In this document: one piece after another, positions 1-13,291 of the stretch
Position numbering within the stretch: position 1 is the stretch's first letter
Layout of the letters: each line of letters opens with the position of its first letter
Assembly: GCA_027704905.1 (NCBI GenBank)
Contig: CM051022.1
Coordinates: forward strand, 13,591,736-13,655,735
Direction of reading: 5' to 3'
Length of the DNA: 64,000 nt
DNA from: Muraenolepis orangiensis
Taxonomy: Eukaryota; Chordata; Actinopteri; Gadiformes; Muraenolepididae
The notes under the pieces: generated by a model
What the model was told of the DNA's origin: nothing
Database searches by the model: none
Seen by the model: the letters and a program-made list of their open reading frames with translations, nothing else
Translations under genes and position numbers: made by a program

Positions 1-2115
1 AACCCTCCTTTGCAGCACCTTGGAGTAGACTTTCCCAGGGAGGCTGAGTAATGTGATACCCCTGTAATTGGCACACACCCTCTGGTCACCCTTTTTGAAC
101 AGGGGTACCACCACCCCCGTTTGCCACTCCTCAGGCACTGTCCCAGACTTCCACGCAATGTTGAAAAGACGTGTCATCCATGACAGCCCCTCAACACCCA
201 GAGCCTTTAGCATTTCTGGACGGATCTCATCAACCCCTGGGGCTTTGCCACTGCGGAGATGTTTGACTACCGCAGTGACTTCCTCCAGGGAGATTGATGT
301 TTGCCGTCCTTCATCCTCCAGCTCTGTCTCTACCATTGAGGGTGTAGTTGGGTTAAGAAGTTCCTCAAAGTGTTCTTTCCACCTCCCGATCACCTCCTCA
401 GTTGAGGTCAGCAATGTCCCACCCTTACTGTACACAGCTTGGATGGACCCACGCTTCCCCCTCCTGAGGCGCCGGATTGTTTGCCAGAAACGCTTTGGTG
501 CCGACTGAAAGTCCTTCTCCATGGCTTCTCCGAATTCCTCCCACACCCGCTGCTTTGCCTCCGCTACAGCCGAGGCTGCCGTCCTCTTGGCCTGTCGATA
601 CCTCGCAACTGAGTCCGGAGTCTCACAGGCTAACATAGCCCGGAAGGCCTCCTTCTTCAGCCGGACGGCTTCCCTGACCACCTGTGTCCACCACGAAGTC
701 CGAGGGTTGCCACCCCTTGAGGCACCAATGACCTTGAGGCCACAACTCTCAACCGCAGCTTCGGCAATAGAAGCTTTGAACAATGACCACTCTGGCTCAA
801 TGCCCCCAGCCTCCACAGAGATGCCCGAAAAATTCCGCCGGAGGTGTGAGTTGAAGGTCTCCCGGACAGGGGCATCCACCAGACGTTCCCAGTTCACCCG
901 CACTACACGTTTGGGCTTACCAGGTCTGTCCAGAGGCTTCCCCCGCCATCTTACCCAACTCACCACCAGATGGTGATCGGTTGACAGCTCTGCCCCTCTC
1001 TTCACCCGAGTGTCCAAAACATGCAGCCTCAGGCCAGATGATACGATAACAAAATCGATCATTGACCTTCGGCCTAAGGTGCTCTGGTACCATGTACACT
1101 TATGAGCATCCTTATGTTTGAACATGGTGTTTGTTATGGCCAATCCATGACTAGCACAGAAATCCAATAACAAAACCCCACTCCGGTTCAGATCAGGTAG
1201 GCCGTTCATCCCCAACACGCCCCTCCAAGTTTCCCCATCGTTACCCACGTGTGCGTTGAAGTCTCCCAGGAGGACTATAGAGTCCTCTTCAGGAGCCCCA
1301 TGCAGGACTCCATCCAGGGTGTGCAAGAAGGCGGGATATTCCGAACTGTTGTTTGGTGCATAGGCACAAACAACAGTCAGAGTTTTCCCTCCCATGACCC
1401 TAAGGCGTAGGGAGGCGACCCTCTCGTCCACCGGGGTAAACTCCAACAAAGCGGCACTCAGCCGGGGACTTGTGAGTATCCCCACACCCGCCCGGCGCCT
1501 CACACCCTGAGCAACTCCAGAGAAGGAAAGAGTCCAACCCCTATCCAGGAGTTTAGTTCCAGAGCCAGTGCTGTGCGTAGAGGTAAGCCCCACCAGATCT
1601 AATTGGTAGCGCTCCACCTCCCGCACAAGCTCAGGCTCCTTCCCCCCCAGAGAAGTGACATTCCACGTCCCCAAAGCCAGTCTCTGTTGGCTGGGTTTGG
1701 TCCGTCGATGCCCCCTGCCTTCACTGCCGCCTAACTGGCAGTGCACCCGACCCCAGTGGTTCTTCCCGTAGGTGGTGGGTCCGCGGGAAGGAGAAGTGGC
1801 CACGTTGCTTTTTCGGGCAATGCCCGACCGGGCTCCGTGGCTAACCCGGCCACCAGGCGCTCGCTTACAGGCCCTCTTTCCAGGCCTAGCTCCGGAAAGG
1901 GGCCCCGGGCTTCCTCCGGGCAGGGTATCCTCACTTCTAGTTTGTTTGTCCATTGAAGTCTTTGAACCATTCTTAGTCTGGCCCCTCCCCTGAGACCAAT
2001 CTGCCATGGGAGACCCTACCAGAAGCACTAGGCTCCAGACAACACAGCTCTCAAGTTCACAGGGACACCCAAACCTCTCCACCACGATAAGGTGATGGTT
2101 CCCGGAGAGGAATAA
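1..2115 (-). mobile_element. RTE/Rex3-like LINE, 5' part (endonuclease and start of reverse transcriptase)
   Basis: Read on the minus strand, this is the 5' portion of a non-LTR retrotransposon whose 3' part runs out of the window. From 2115 downward there is a leader with a short hairpin, then an apurinic-type endonuclease: the start reads LGTWNVTSL near 1680, and LLGDFNAHVGNDGETW lies near 1250-1280, with the GDFN motif typical of APE domains. SMIDFVIVS and STDHHLV follow near 1060 and 980. The beginning of the reverse transcriptase includes SGKAPGVDEIRPEML near 210-250 and VVVPLFKKGDQRVCANYRGI near 60-120. Frames are open over long stretches, so decay is modest. The RTE/Rex3 label comes from these motifs and is not certain; another APE-type clade is possible. 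It is not a host gene. Confidence 0.8.
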
Positions 2116-2428
2116 ATATGTAATTCGTATCAATTCATGCGTCACCGAATTGCATCATAACATGTAGTCCTGGCCTACAGGGATGAACAGTTTATGTTTA
2201 ATATATATAATATTGTGTTGGTCTTACTATAGAATGATTGATTGCTTGTTTTTGTTGAATAATACAGAAGATAGATATTTAAAAAAAATCGCACATTTAA
2301 TCGCAATCGCACTATTAGCAAACCGAGTGAAGGGTTCTGATTGGTTCTGGAAGTAGCCGGAAGTTGTTGTGTCCGGAGAACATGGTATACATCTCATCAT
2401 TCAACAGCGCTCCTTTTAAATACACGCT
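2116..2428. other. Gene-free AT-rich spacer
   Basis: This is the flank of the LINE 5' end, AT-rich, leading into the minisatellite. I see no open frame, RNA gene or clear regulatory site. Confidence 0.5.
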
Positions 2429-3150
2429 TTAATTAGATATAGAATAATTACATGGATGTTTGTGTTTTAATTAGATATAGAATAATAACTTGGATGTTTG
2501 TGTTTTAATTAGATATAGAATAATAACATGGATGTTTGTGTTTTAATTAGATATAGAATAATAACATGGATGTTTGTGTTTTAATAATATATAGAATAAT
2601 AACGTGGATGTTTGTGTTTTAATAATATATAGAATAATAACATGGATGTTTGTGTTTTAATTAGATATAGAATAATAACTTGGATGTTTGTGTTTTAATA
2701 ATATATAGAATAATAACGTGGATGTTTGTGTTTTAATAATATATAGAATAATAACATGGATGTTTGTGTTTTAATTAGATATAGAATAATAACTTGGATG
2801 TTTGTGTTTTAATAATATATAGAATAATAACATGGATGTTTGTGTTTTAATTAGATATAGAATAATAACATGGATGTTTGTGTTTTAATAATATATAGAA
2901 TAATAACGTGGATGTTTGTGTTTTAATAATATATAGAATAATAACATGGATGTTTGTGTTTTAATTAGATATAGAATAATAACTTTGATGTTTGTGTTTT
3001 AATTAGATATAGAATAATAACTTGGATGTTTGTGTTTTAATAATATATAGAATAATAACATGGATGTTTGTGTTTTAATAATATATAGAATAATAACAAG
3101 GATGTTTGTGTTTTAATTAGATATAGAATAATAACATGGATGTTTGAGTT
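2429..3150. repeat. 38-bp minisatellite, about 19 copies with two unit types
   Basis: The 38-bp unit contains TTAGATATAGAATAATAAC or the variant TAATATATAGAATAATAAC, followed by a variable dinucleotide and GGATGTTTGTGTTTT. About 19 units are joined head to tail without spacers. The two unit types recur in a partly regular B-B-A order, giving a local 114-bp higher-order period around 2582-2809. There is no coding potential. It looks like a young minisatellite grown by unequal exchange or slippage. Confidence 0.9.
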
Positions 3151-3204
3151 GTGCCCTCCTATCAACTGGTGGGACGCGGACCACATAATATCTAATTTTA
3201 TGTG

Positions 3205-3285
3205 TAACATAACCGCACTGGGGCTCGAACCCACGCCTCCAGCGGGAGAGGCGACGCTCTAACGGGAGAAGCTTAAACCCCAATG
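3205..3285 (-). repeat. tRNA-derived element (SINE head or tRNA pseudogene)
   Basis: On the minus strand there is a B-box match, GGTTCGAGCCCC (plus-strand 3220-3231). It is preceded by an anticodon-arm-like hairpin (GCCTC paired with GAGGC) and a piece resembling the A-box/D-arm (TTAGAGCG). The acceptor stem does not close, so this is not a functional tRNA. It is best read as the head of a tRNA-derived SINE or a decayed tRNA copy. The flank 3286-3460 shows no gene. Confidence 0.5.
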
Positions 3286-3458
3286 GGCTCTCACTAGAGA
3301 GCATTCTCGTCACTAGAACGTCCTTTCGAGAGGTCATCAGTGACCTTTGTGAGGTTTACCGCTAAACAGCACCACCTTCTGGCAGCCGTTGCATATGCAC
3401 GTCGCGACATAGCGCACTTCACATAACGCATTTCAAATGGCTCTTATAATACACGGAA

Positions 3459-3461
<3 letters not shown>

Positions 3462-3540
<79 letters not shown>

Positions 3541-3554
3541 TATATATATATATC

Positions 3555-3650
<96 letters not shown>

Positions 3651-3690
3651 TATATATATATCGTATATATATATATCGTATATATATATA

Positions 3691-3729
<39 letters not shown>

Positions 3730-3840
3730 TATATATCGTATATATAATTATATATATATATATATATATATAATTATATATATATATATATAATTATATA
3801 TATATATATATATATATATAATTATATATATATATATATA

Positions 3841-3920
<80 letters not shown>

Positions 3921-3997
3921 TATATATATATATATATATATATAATTATATATATATATATATATATATAATTATATATATATATATATATATATTA
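3462..3997. repeat. (TA)n tract with patterned interruptions
   Basis: About 535 bases of alternating TA are interrupted only by TATATCG and TATAATTATA motifs. The first half carries the CG interruptions and the second half the AATTA interruptions, so the tract has two zones. The long IYIY-type open frame through it is an artefact of the repeat. Confidence 0.95.
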
Positions 3998-5118
<1,121 letters not shown>

Positions 5119-5184
5119 TGTGTTATCTTTTTATCAACTGTTGTGTTTAGAACCCATCCAATGACCACTGGCATATGAAATATA

Positions 5185-6445
5185 AGACTGAGTTTCTAGA
5201 CACGGAATGGAGCCTGTTTGCCTCCCAGTCCACCCTAGATTCCCACACTGACTCTGTTTTGGATCAACTCCAGCATTGACACAGTCATCACCCTCAAAAA
5301 GATCAGAACATTCCTCTCCACTCCCCTCAACAACTCCCACGTGAGAATGCTGTTCATCGACTTCATCTCAGCATTTAACACCATCGTCCCCTCCAAACTC
5401 ATCTTCAAACTTTGTGACCTCATGAAAACCAAGAACCTTGACATTAACCCCTCTGTTTGTAACTGGTTATTAGCTAACCAACAGACCCCAGTCAGTCAGG
5501 TTAGACAGTCTCACCTCCTCCACCCTCACCCTAAACACCGGCGTTCCGTGTGTTGAGCCCTCTCCTCTACTCCCTCTTCACCCACGACTGCACTCCTCTA
5601 CACGGTACAAAACAATCATCAAGTTTGCCAACGACACAACGGTGGTGGTGGGCCTCATCAAGAACAACGATGAGGCAGCCTACAGGGAGGAGGTCCAGCA
5701 CCTGGCCCTCAACACCAAGAAGACCAAGGAGCTCATCGTGGAACGGGGAAGACCAGAGCTGGTGCACACGCCCCCATCCTCATCAACGGAGCGGAGGTCG
5801 AGCGTGTCTCCAGCTTTAAATTCCTGGGGGTCCACCTCTCCTTAGACCTCTCCTGGTCCCTCAACACTGCCTCACTGGTAAAGAAGGCTCACCAGCGTCT
5901 CTTCTTCCTGAGGAGACGCCCACCTGTCACCTCCGATTCTGGTGAACTTTTACCGGTGTGCTATTGAAAGCATCCTCACCAACTGCATCACAGTGTGGTA
6001 CGGCAACTGCACTGTTTCACATCCCATAATAATAATAATACATCACCATCAACGTCTTCGACCGCCTTGCACTGTACACTATACCTACCTCTACCTATAG
6101 TCTACGTATTTATTGATAACATACCTGTAAATGTGTACATTTTTACTGTACCTGCCATATATATTTTAATCTTCAACTGTTGATAGAACTGCATATCCCT
6201 GCTCCCTTCCTGCTGTATATACATTTATATATTTGTCCTGTTAAATACTTATACTTACTTACGTGTATATATATACCTATTATTATGCTCATATCCCACA
6301 CATACTCCCACACACACTGTCTTTTAGCCACTGTAAACTGTAACATTATATATTACCATGCACTTAGATGCTAAATTATTTTCGCTGTGTCTGTACTTGT
6401 GCTGTGCAATGACAATACATTTTAATCTAATCTAATCTAATCTAA
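5185..6445 (+). mobile_element. L2/CR1/Rex1-like LINE, internally deleted 3' copy
   Basis: This is a broken copy of the same LINE family as at 14960 and 18980. It begins with a fragment matching AGCCTGTTTGCCTCCCAGTC, jumps by internal deletion to the reverse transcriptase segment MLFIDFISAFNTIVPSK (about 5347), and continues through frameshifts past the catalytic region. There the motif reads KFANDTT (about 5620), where ADD is expected. It ends in a 3' UTR and a TCTAA-repeat tail (about 6421-6445) preceded by a TGTGCAATGACAATAC box. The short repeated tail is typical of CR1/L2-group elements. It cannot move on its own. Confidence 0.8.
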
Positions 6446-7140
6446 TATATATAAACTGTGACGTATGAGCATCAAATCATTTGCATATCCCACAATACCC
6501 AAAGTTGTGCCATTAAATAGCCTACTCTTCCTCAATAAAATTATACAGAGTATGGGTTCATAAAGTCAGGCAGTATTATATTGTATTCATGTGAAAACTG
6601 TAAAGAACCGTCTCAGGTGGGTATGCCGGTAGGAGGCTACTTTAGATAGCAATTAAAACGCTCGCAAATTTATCCAAGGTACAATATTCAGGCTCGGAGG
6701 ATTCCAGGTATCTCTATTAGTATTTATTTTTCTGACAACATTTTACTTTTTCTCCCTACATTTTTAAACACACATGTCTTTACTTCTTACTTCTTACATT
6801 ACAGAAAGGCTTTGATACTTTCGGGATTATGCATTTGAGGGGAAATATCCATCATTTATATTTTGCATCAATGAACTGATCATGAAGATATCAAACCAAA
6901 TGGATCGGACAATAGAAAAGACGACCCATGGTGTGTTTATCATGTACAACAGACGTTAATAGACGAATGTGACGTAAAAGACAATTCTAAACGAGATAGA
7001 GGCAGAGGCGATAAGGGAGAAAGGACTAAAGGCCTCATGTCCACGACTGGGAGAAGAAGTCATCAATACGGTTGACCTTTAACTGCAGCAATTCTAGTTG
7101 AATGGAACAAATATGGAAAAAATATTATGGCCAATGCGCG
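6446..7140. other. Gene-free spacer
   Basis: AT-rich sequence downstream of the LINE tail. I see no gene, RNA or recognisable element. A short (CA)n tract follows at 7141-7179. Confidence 0.45.
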
Positions 7141-7215
7141 TGCACACACGCACGCACACACACACACACACACACACGTAAAATAGCTGGACATTTCAAA
7201 CACAGTCTTGCAAAC

Positions 7216-7475
7216 CCAGGGGAGCTGAAAGTCCAGCTGAAGGAGGAGCCAAGCCTCTCACAGGCAGAAGGAGGAGCCAAGCCTCTCACAGGCAGAAGGA
7301 GGAGCCAAACCTCTCACAGGCAGAAGGAGGAGCCAAACCTCTCACAGGCAGAAGGAGGAGCCAAGCCTCTCACAGGCACAAGGAGGAGCCAAGCCTCTCA
7401 CAGGCAGAAGGAGGAGCCAAGCCTCTCACAGCCAGAAGGAGGAGCCAAGCCTCTCAGAGGCAGAAGGAGGAGCCT
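7216..7475. repeat. 28-bp minisatellite, about 9 copies
   Basis: The unit GGAGGAGCCAAGCCTCTCAC plus AGGCAGAA is repeated about nine times with few differences. An open frame of 137 codons crosses it. Because 28 is not a multiple of 3 the peptide cycles through frames (for example EEPSLSQAEGGAKPL), so this is a repeat artefact and not a protein gene. Confidence 0.9.
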
Positions 7476-9302
7476 CATTCAGGAAGGACCCACTCGCTGG
7501 AATGCAAGCGTGTGAGCAACAGGTTAACAGAACAATGGTCTACCTGTTGACTTGACTCATGCCACAAACGTTGATTGTGTTTGAATATATATTGAATTTA
7601 CATATACGAATGTGAAAAAGGAAAAAAACGTTGTCCCTTTGTTATTCAGTTCCTTAAATGGTCTACTTGTTGTAACATTCATTTGCATGAGATGTTTCTT
7701 TGCAAAAAATTGACAGGCAAGCTGTTTATGTTCACTTTGTTGCAGACATTATTTTGTAACAGATTATTTATGCAGTTGTCTGCTTAATATTAATCTTATT
7801 ATCGATGTTTTGGGCAATACTAAGCACTCCCTGAGACCTTTTTGCTCATAAAAACTAAAGTGTAAAGTAACAAATAAAATCTCTAACTGCTTTTAGCATT
7901 TCATTCTTCCATACCAAAAAACAAAACTACAAGTAAATATGTTTCTTTTAAACTTGTGATTAATCTGATTAATCACAGAATTGTATTGTGATTAATCAGA
8001 TTAAATATTTGGATCTATTGACAGCACTAATATATATATATTGTGTGGTGCTTTACATGTCAGCCCCCATAAGTCCCCACCGTCTCTGGGTTAAACAAGT
8101 CCTTGTGGTGTCATTATATTCATATTGTGTAAACGGTTCTCCTACAATAAACATCTTGTTGCAATTATCAGATCCTGACTGAAGTTTCTTCAGTTGTCAA
8201 AAACTGGGTGGGGTTGCTTCAACCTAAACCATTTACAAAGCGGATAACAATATTTCCTGATATTTGTCGATGATTTTTTCAAAACGGCTTCAAAAGGCAG
8301 AATTCAGCTTAGGGGACATATTATGAAAAACTCCCCTTTTCTCAGTGCTATAGAGCTATATTTTGGTATCCTGAGTCTCTACCAACTGCAAAACTTGACC
8401 TCATCAGTTGGTTTTAGCCTTTGTCAAAAATGCAAGCCGTTGGAGACGTTCATACACACCATTGCAAGTAAGTTAATTCAATTAAGCTGGAGTCAGTAGT
8501 TTGATCAATTACACATTCTAAAAAAATAATCTTAAATTCGCTTACACTGGTCGTCAGACACGGCTGTCGTTATTCATTGATTTTTTTTTTTAATTGCATG
8601 TTATCTGTTTTCTCATTGAATGAACGCAAGACTTTCACTTACCTTTCAATCACCTCTCTCTCCTCAGTATCTCCGAGTTGTCAGGCGGCGGTTGTCAGAA
8701 GGCGTAATTAAAGGCATAATTAAACCTAACCCCACAATAGGAATACTTGTGTATCCGGTTGTGGTATGTGGCTAGGGCAGCTTCGTTTCCTTCTCAGAAG
8801 ACCATCCTTCTTTATCAAACCTGGGATATATCTAGAGGCAGGCTGCACACACCCTACCAAACTCCAGCTCCCGCTGCACATTGTTTTCGTCAATGAATGA
8901 ATTGATGAATCTCATTTCCTCAATCTGCCTCAGGGTCACTGGAAGAATTCAAACCTCCTAGTCACCAGTCTATTAGTTGTTATTTACAAACAACTAAATA
9001 CAGCAAAGGAAATCATCTTTAGGGTTTTTTAGTTGTATCTATAATAAGAGAAAAATAACATGTTTTAATAGAACAACATTAGTACACTTGACTCTTGTCC
9101 AACTGCTCGCCCAACCCCTTGATGGCCTTTTGTGTGTAATTGACAAACCTCTGCTGATTGTAATAGATGTCATTGATCCAGTCTACATTGGTGTTGATAG
9201 TGCACCAGGGGCATAGCGCTGAAGTGAACCCATCGGCTATCTGGTACTTTGGTATTCGGTACCCCCCTTGGGATTCCCAGGCTTTAATCTAGGTAAACTC
9301 TC

Positions 9303-10691
9303 TCATCGAACGATCCTCCTGGTGCTTCCAATAGTGTATTTTCCCCTTCTTCTAGTCCCTCGGACCTCTCCTAACCACTGTAGGTACGCCTGGGGCCCAA
9401 CAGGGAATATCTTCATTGGTATCAACAACTGCACCACAGCACATCTACCCGTCCAATAAAATGGGAGATAAGGGAAGATCTCTCTAGTCCCACACCACCA
9501 CCAGAGATCCGCCCTACTCACCCTCTGCCGAGGGTACTCGCATGCATCTAGGGAAACCTGTAATGTGGTAACACAGTTGTCCGCTGGAATGGCCACTACT
9601 ATACAGGTGTAGTCACTGGTTGTTAAGGAAAATGGGGGCGGTGTCCGTTTCATCACCACTGGGTGTAGGTAGTGGATCCTTTGGCACACCGGGTCGGCAG
9701 GTGATATTACTTATTCTGGCAGGTACCGGAGTCTGCGCCGGCCTTGCTTCTGCACATACCACACAATCACCGGGTGTTATTTGTTTGGCCGAATATTGCA
9801 TCCAGTGGAGCCACAAATTCTCTTCTCTGTACCCGGTTTCTATTCTGATCTTTTCCTGATAGGTTACATCATTCATATACGTAATGTGGGGCTCCTCACT
9901 GGTCTTTTCTACCGGGGGCCCTTGTGCTTTCTCTTCTGGGCTGTTTGTTATATTTATGTATATCCATCCCATAGGGTCTCTCCCTTGCGCATAAACCAAC
10001 ACTGTGAACAGCCCAGTATCCCGCTCTCTTGCCTCCTTGAGCACAAACCTCAGGGGATTGCACTCTCCATCTTTGCATCCTGCTGGGGGCTCTGCCTTGA
10101 CTACTGAGAACCTTCTGGCAAACGACGCCATACTCGGCCCTACTATCTCCTCCTGCATCGTTCCCCATGGTTCTCCGGTATTGGCTATACATGAAGTCCA
10201 GTGACCTCCCGCAGCCCCACAATCGAGATTGGTCAAATGTGCTGTATCGTAGCTCATGCTGTTTCTGCTGTTCCTAAGTGGGCAATTCATCAGACATTTA
10301 AGTGGGGGCAAGGTGGCACATACGTACTTCTCTAGTGCCACCATCTCCTTCTGATTCCAACCAGTGCAGTCTCACATGCATCTATTTGAAATGTCAGTGT
10401 TTCTCCCAGGGATCCCCTCACTTTAGGAACTGGGGCCTCGCGACCCCACTCCGCTTTTTTCCAAATCCTCAAAACTGGCAGTCCGTAATAATACACAGCT
10501 CTATTATCATCTCCACCGAATCGAGGCCCTGTGTCTTGCATGATGTGTCTCGTTACCCGACTTCTCGCTGTATCCCCCTTTGCTTTGAGCAATGTCCCTA
10601 GCACCCAACCCATCCCGATGGCTAGAGGCTGGAGTTCACTTTCTGGATCACTGGATGCTGCAGCCGCTGCGTCGGTGACCTGTGGGGACAA
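9303..10691 (-). pseudogene. ERV env remnant, copy 1 (frameshifted)
   Basis: Three overlapping frames (10691-10332, 10344-9613, 9689-9303) together cover most of a surface subunit, so the gene is broken by at least two frameshifts. Visible family signs are a CxxC motif in the surface subunit (about 9750) and many paired cysteines and N-glycosylation sequons. The transmembrane subunit begins further down but stops near 9085, before any fusion-competent core or membrane anchor. Copy 2 carries the same frame breaks, so they predate the inverted duplication. No functional envelope can be made from it. Confidence 0.75.
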
Positions 10692-10738
10692 AACCCGGGC
10701 ACTGAGTAAGATGCCACGTTGCCCTCAGGACCCTCAGA

Positions 10739-11077
10739 GCAGCACCATCACTGAACAGCCGTACGTCGTGTGTACCCTTACAGCAGCACCATCACTGAAC
10801 AGCCGTACGTCGTGTGTACCCTTACAGCAGCACCATCACTGAACAGCCGTACGTCGTGTGGATCCTTACAGCAGCACCATCACTGAACAGCCGTACGTCG
10901 TGTGTACCCTTACAGCAGCACCATCACTGAACAGCCGTACGTCGTGTGTACCCTTACAGCAGCACCATCACTGAACAGCCGTACGTCGTGTGTACCCTTA
11001 CAGCAGCACCATCACTGAACAGCCGTACGTCGTGTGTACCCTTACAGCAGCACCATCACTGAACAGCCCTACGTCGT
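10739..11077. repeat. 44-bp tandem repeat inside ERV copy 1, about 7.7 copies
   Basis: A 44-bp unit (containing CACCATCACTGAACAGCCGT and ACGTCGTGTG) is repeated almost perfectly. On the ERV sense strand the first unit encodes the start of RNase H (LFSDG motif), so the array grew from pol sequence at the edge of the large pol deletion. One unit carries GGATCC where others read TGTACC. Copy 2 has the same array with only about 2.8 units (57724-57849). Confidence 0.9.
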
Positions 11078-11079
11078 GT

Positions 11080-11475
11080 GTCATGTTTGGTTCTGAGGTC
11101 AAGTCTGCGCGGATTTTGTATTCTTGCTTACACCACTCCTCAAAGTGGTGTACCTCCCCGGTGTTCCCCAGTCCTTCCGTCATGTTTACCCCTGCGGATG
11201 TAAATGTAATGTGTGGCTGTGTCATGGTGTCCATCAGTTTAGTGCCACGGTTGTTCATCAGCGTGAATGCTCTTGCCTCTAGATACACAACTATCCCATG
11301 TGTGGTGCGTATGGTCAGTGGGTGGCACGACTGTGTTTATTTTAATGGTCTTGGCCAGACCTGCTATGTACCTTATGCAGGCGGTATATCCCTCGTCTAT
11401 GCTGTCTAACTTAGAGCTGTGGTAGGCCAAAAATGTTCTTCTCTCCCTTCTGTTTTGAAAAAACACTCCATTCAC
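11080..11475 (-). pseudogene. ERV pol remnant (RT-RNase H connection), copy 1
   Basis: The minus-strand frame 11475-11239 reads FLAYHSSKLDSIDEGYTACI, which fits the segment linking reverse transcriptase to RNase H in gamma-type retroviruses. A second frame (11288-10998) continues to IRADLTSEP and LFSDG at the RNase H start, then enters the 44-bp array. It is a fragment with a frameshift and no catalytic core. Confidence 0.65.
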
Positions 11476-11960
11476 TTTTTGAAAAAACAGAAAAGCACTC
11501 TATTCACTGAAAAGCAATCCATTCACTATTCCTTTTTCACTTACATCCAAGGGTTTTTGGGTTTCTCTTCCTGTATTTTTCTGCTTCTATTCTGGCCAAA
11601 CTTTCCCTTTTCACCAGGTCAGCCCTCCACCTTCGCCAAGGTCTCGGAGCCTGATGATGTTGAAAATACACTTTCCCCCTTTTCTTCGTACTACTCCTTT
11701 AAATGTCCCACCCCCACCAAGTGAATTTGGAATCCAAGCAAACGCTAGTTAACCGTAGGATGCGAATATTACTGGTTAATGATCTACCACACCGTAGCAT
11801 GTGGGTGGCGGACCAGATCTACTCCCATCTGCGGGTTCCCTACCTTTTGATTCTGTTAGATTCCTCCCAGTCTTATCACAAGAGCTGAGTGTTTTTATCC
11901 CTCCCAGCGCCTACACTTTATACTTCGCACTGTAAACACATGTACAGGCACCCTAAAAAC

Positions 11961-12843
<883 letters not shown>

Positions 12844-13119
12844 GAGAGCAGAATGTCACAGTACAGTCGAAGAGGGACCACAGATATATTTCTCCATGAA
12901 AGTCAACAAAGTCGTCAGATGTCGACCCATCCACGATGGGGATGGGTCCGCACAAACTACACGCATCGGTCACAGTCCCACACCCCAGGAAACCCCCCCC
13001 CCCGCCCCCATCAAACACACACACACACATTCTTAAACACACACATGGAGGAAGATGGAGGATGTGTTGGCAGCTCATTGAGGGGCAATAGAAGGTCCCG
13101 TCGTCCCATTTCTCACACT

Positions 13120-13291
<172 letters not shown>

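Larger units (their letters stand above)
7505..11960. repeat. Arm 1 of a large inverted repeat (partner 56934-61860)
   Basis: This arm matches the reverse complement of 56934-61860 over its whole span, apart from private deletions and the N gap in the partner. Shared parts, in order here, are: a hAT-type 3' UTR piece (7505-7870), a spacer including 8728-8870 (matching 60352-60500), and a defective ERV (9085-11960, minus strand). The segment 8290-8560 begins with AGGGGACATATTATGAAAAA, which resembles the end of a non-autonomous fish DNA transposon, but I could not fix its borders. The two arms enclose about 45 kb. Confidence 0.85.
9085..11960 (-). mobile_element. Defective endogenous retrovirus, copy 1 (gamma-type env, most of gag-pol missing)
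   Basis: Read on the minus strand from 11960 down, it has: an LTR/leader-like segment (about 11600-11960) with the candidate primer-binding region TTGGTGGGGGTGGGA near 11710; a fragment of pol covering the end of reverse transcriptase and the connection to RNase H (about 11475-11080); a 44-bp tandem repeat (11077-10739); and env (about 10691-9085), cut off inside the transmembrane subunit near 9085. Gag, protease, the RT core, most of RNase H and the integrase are absent. The copy is dead. Compared with copy 2 it keeps more RT and lacks the gag piece, the integrase end and the membrane anchor of env. Confidence 0.8.

Noticed and set aside
2429..3150. CRISPR-like direct repeats
   Set aside because: Units are contiguous with no spacers, and the genome is vertebrate. 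The same holds for the arrays at 7216, 10739, 31975 and 52835.
3437..3793. 118-codon Ile-Tyr open frame
   Set aside because: Artefact of the (TA)n tract.
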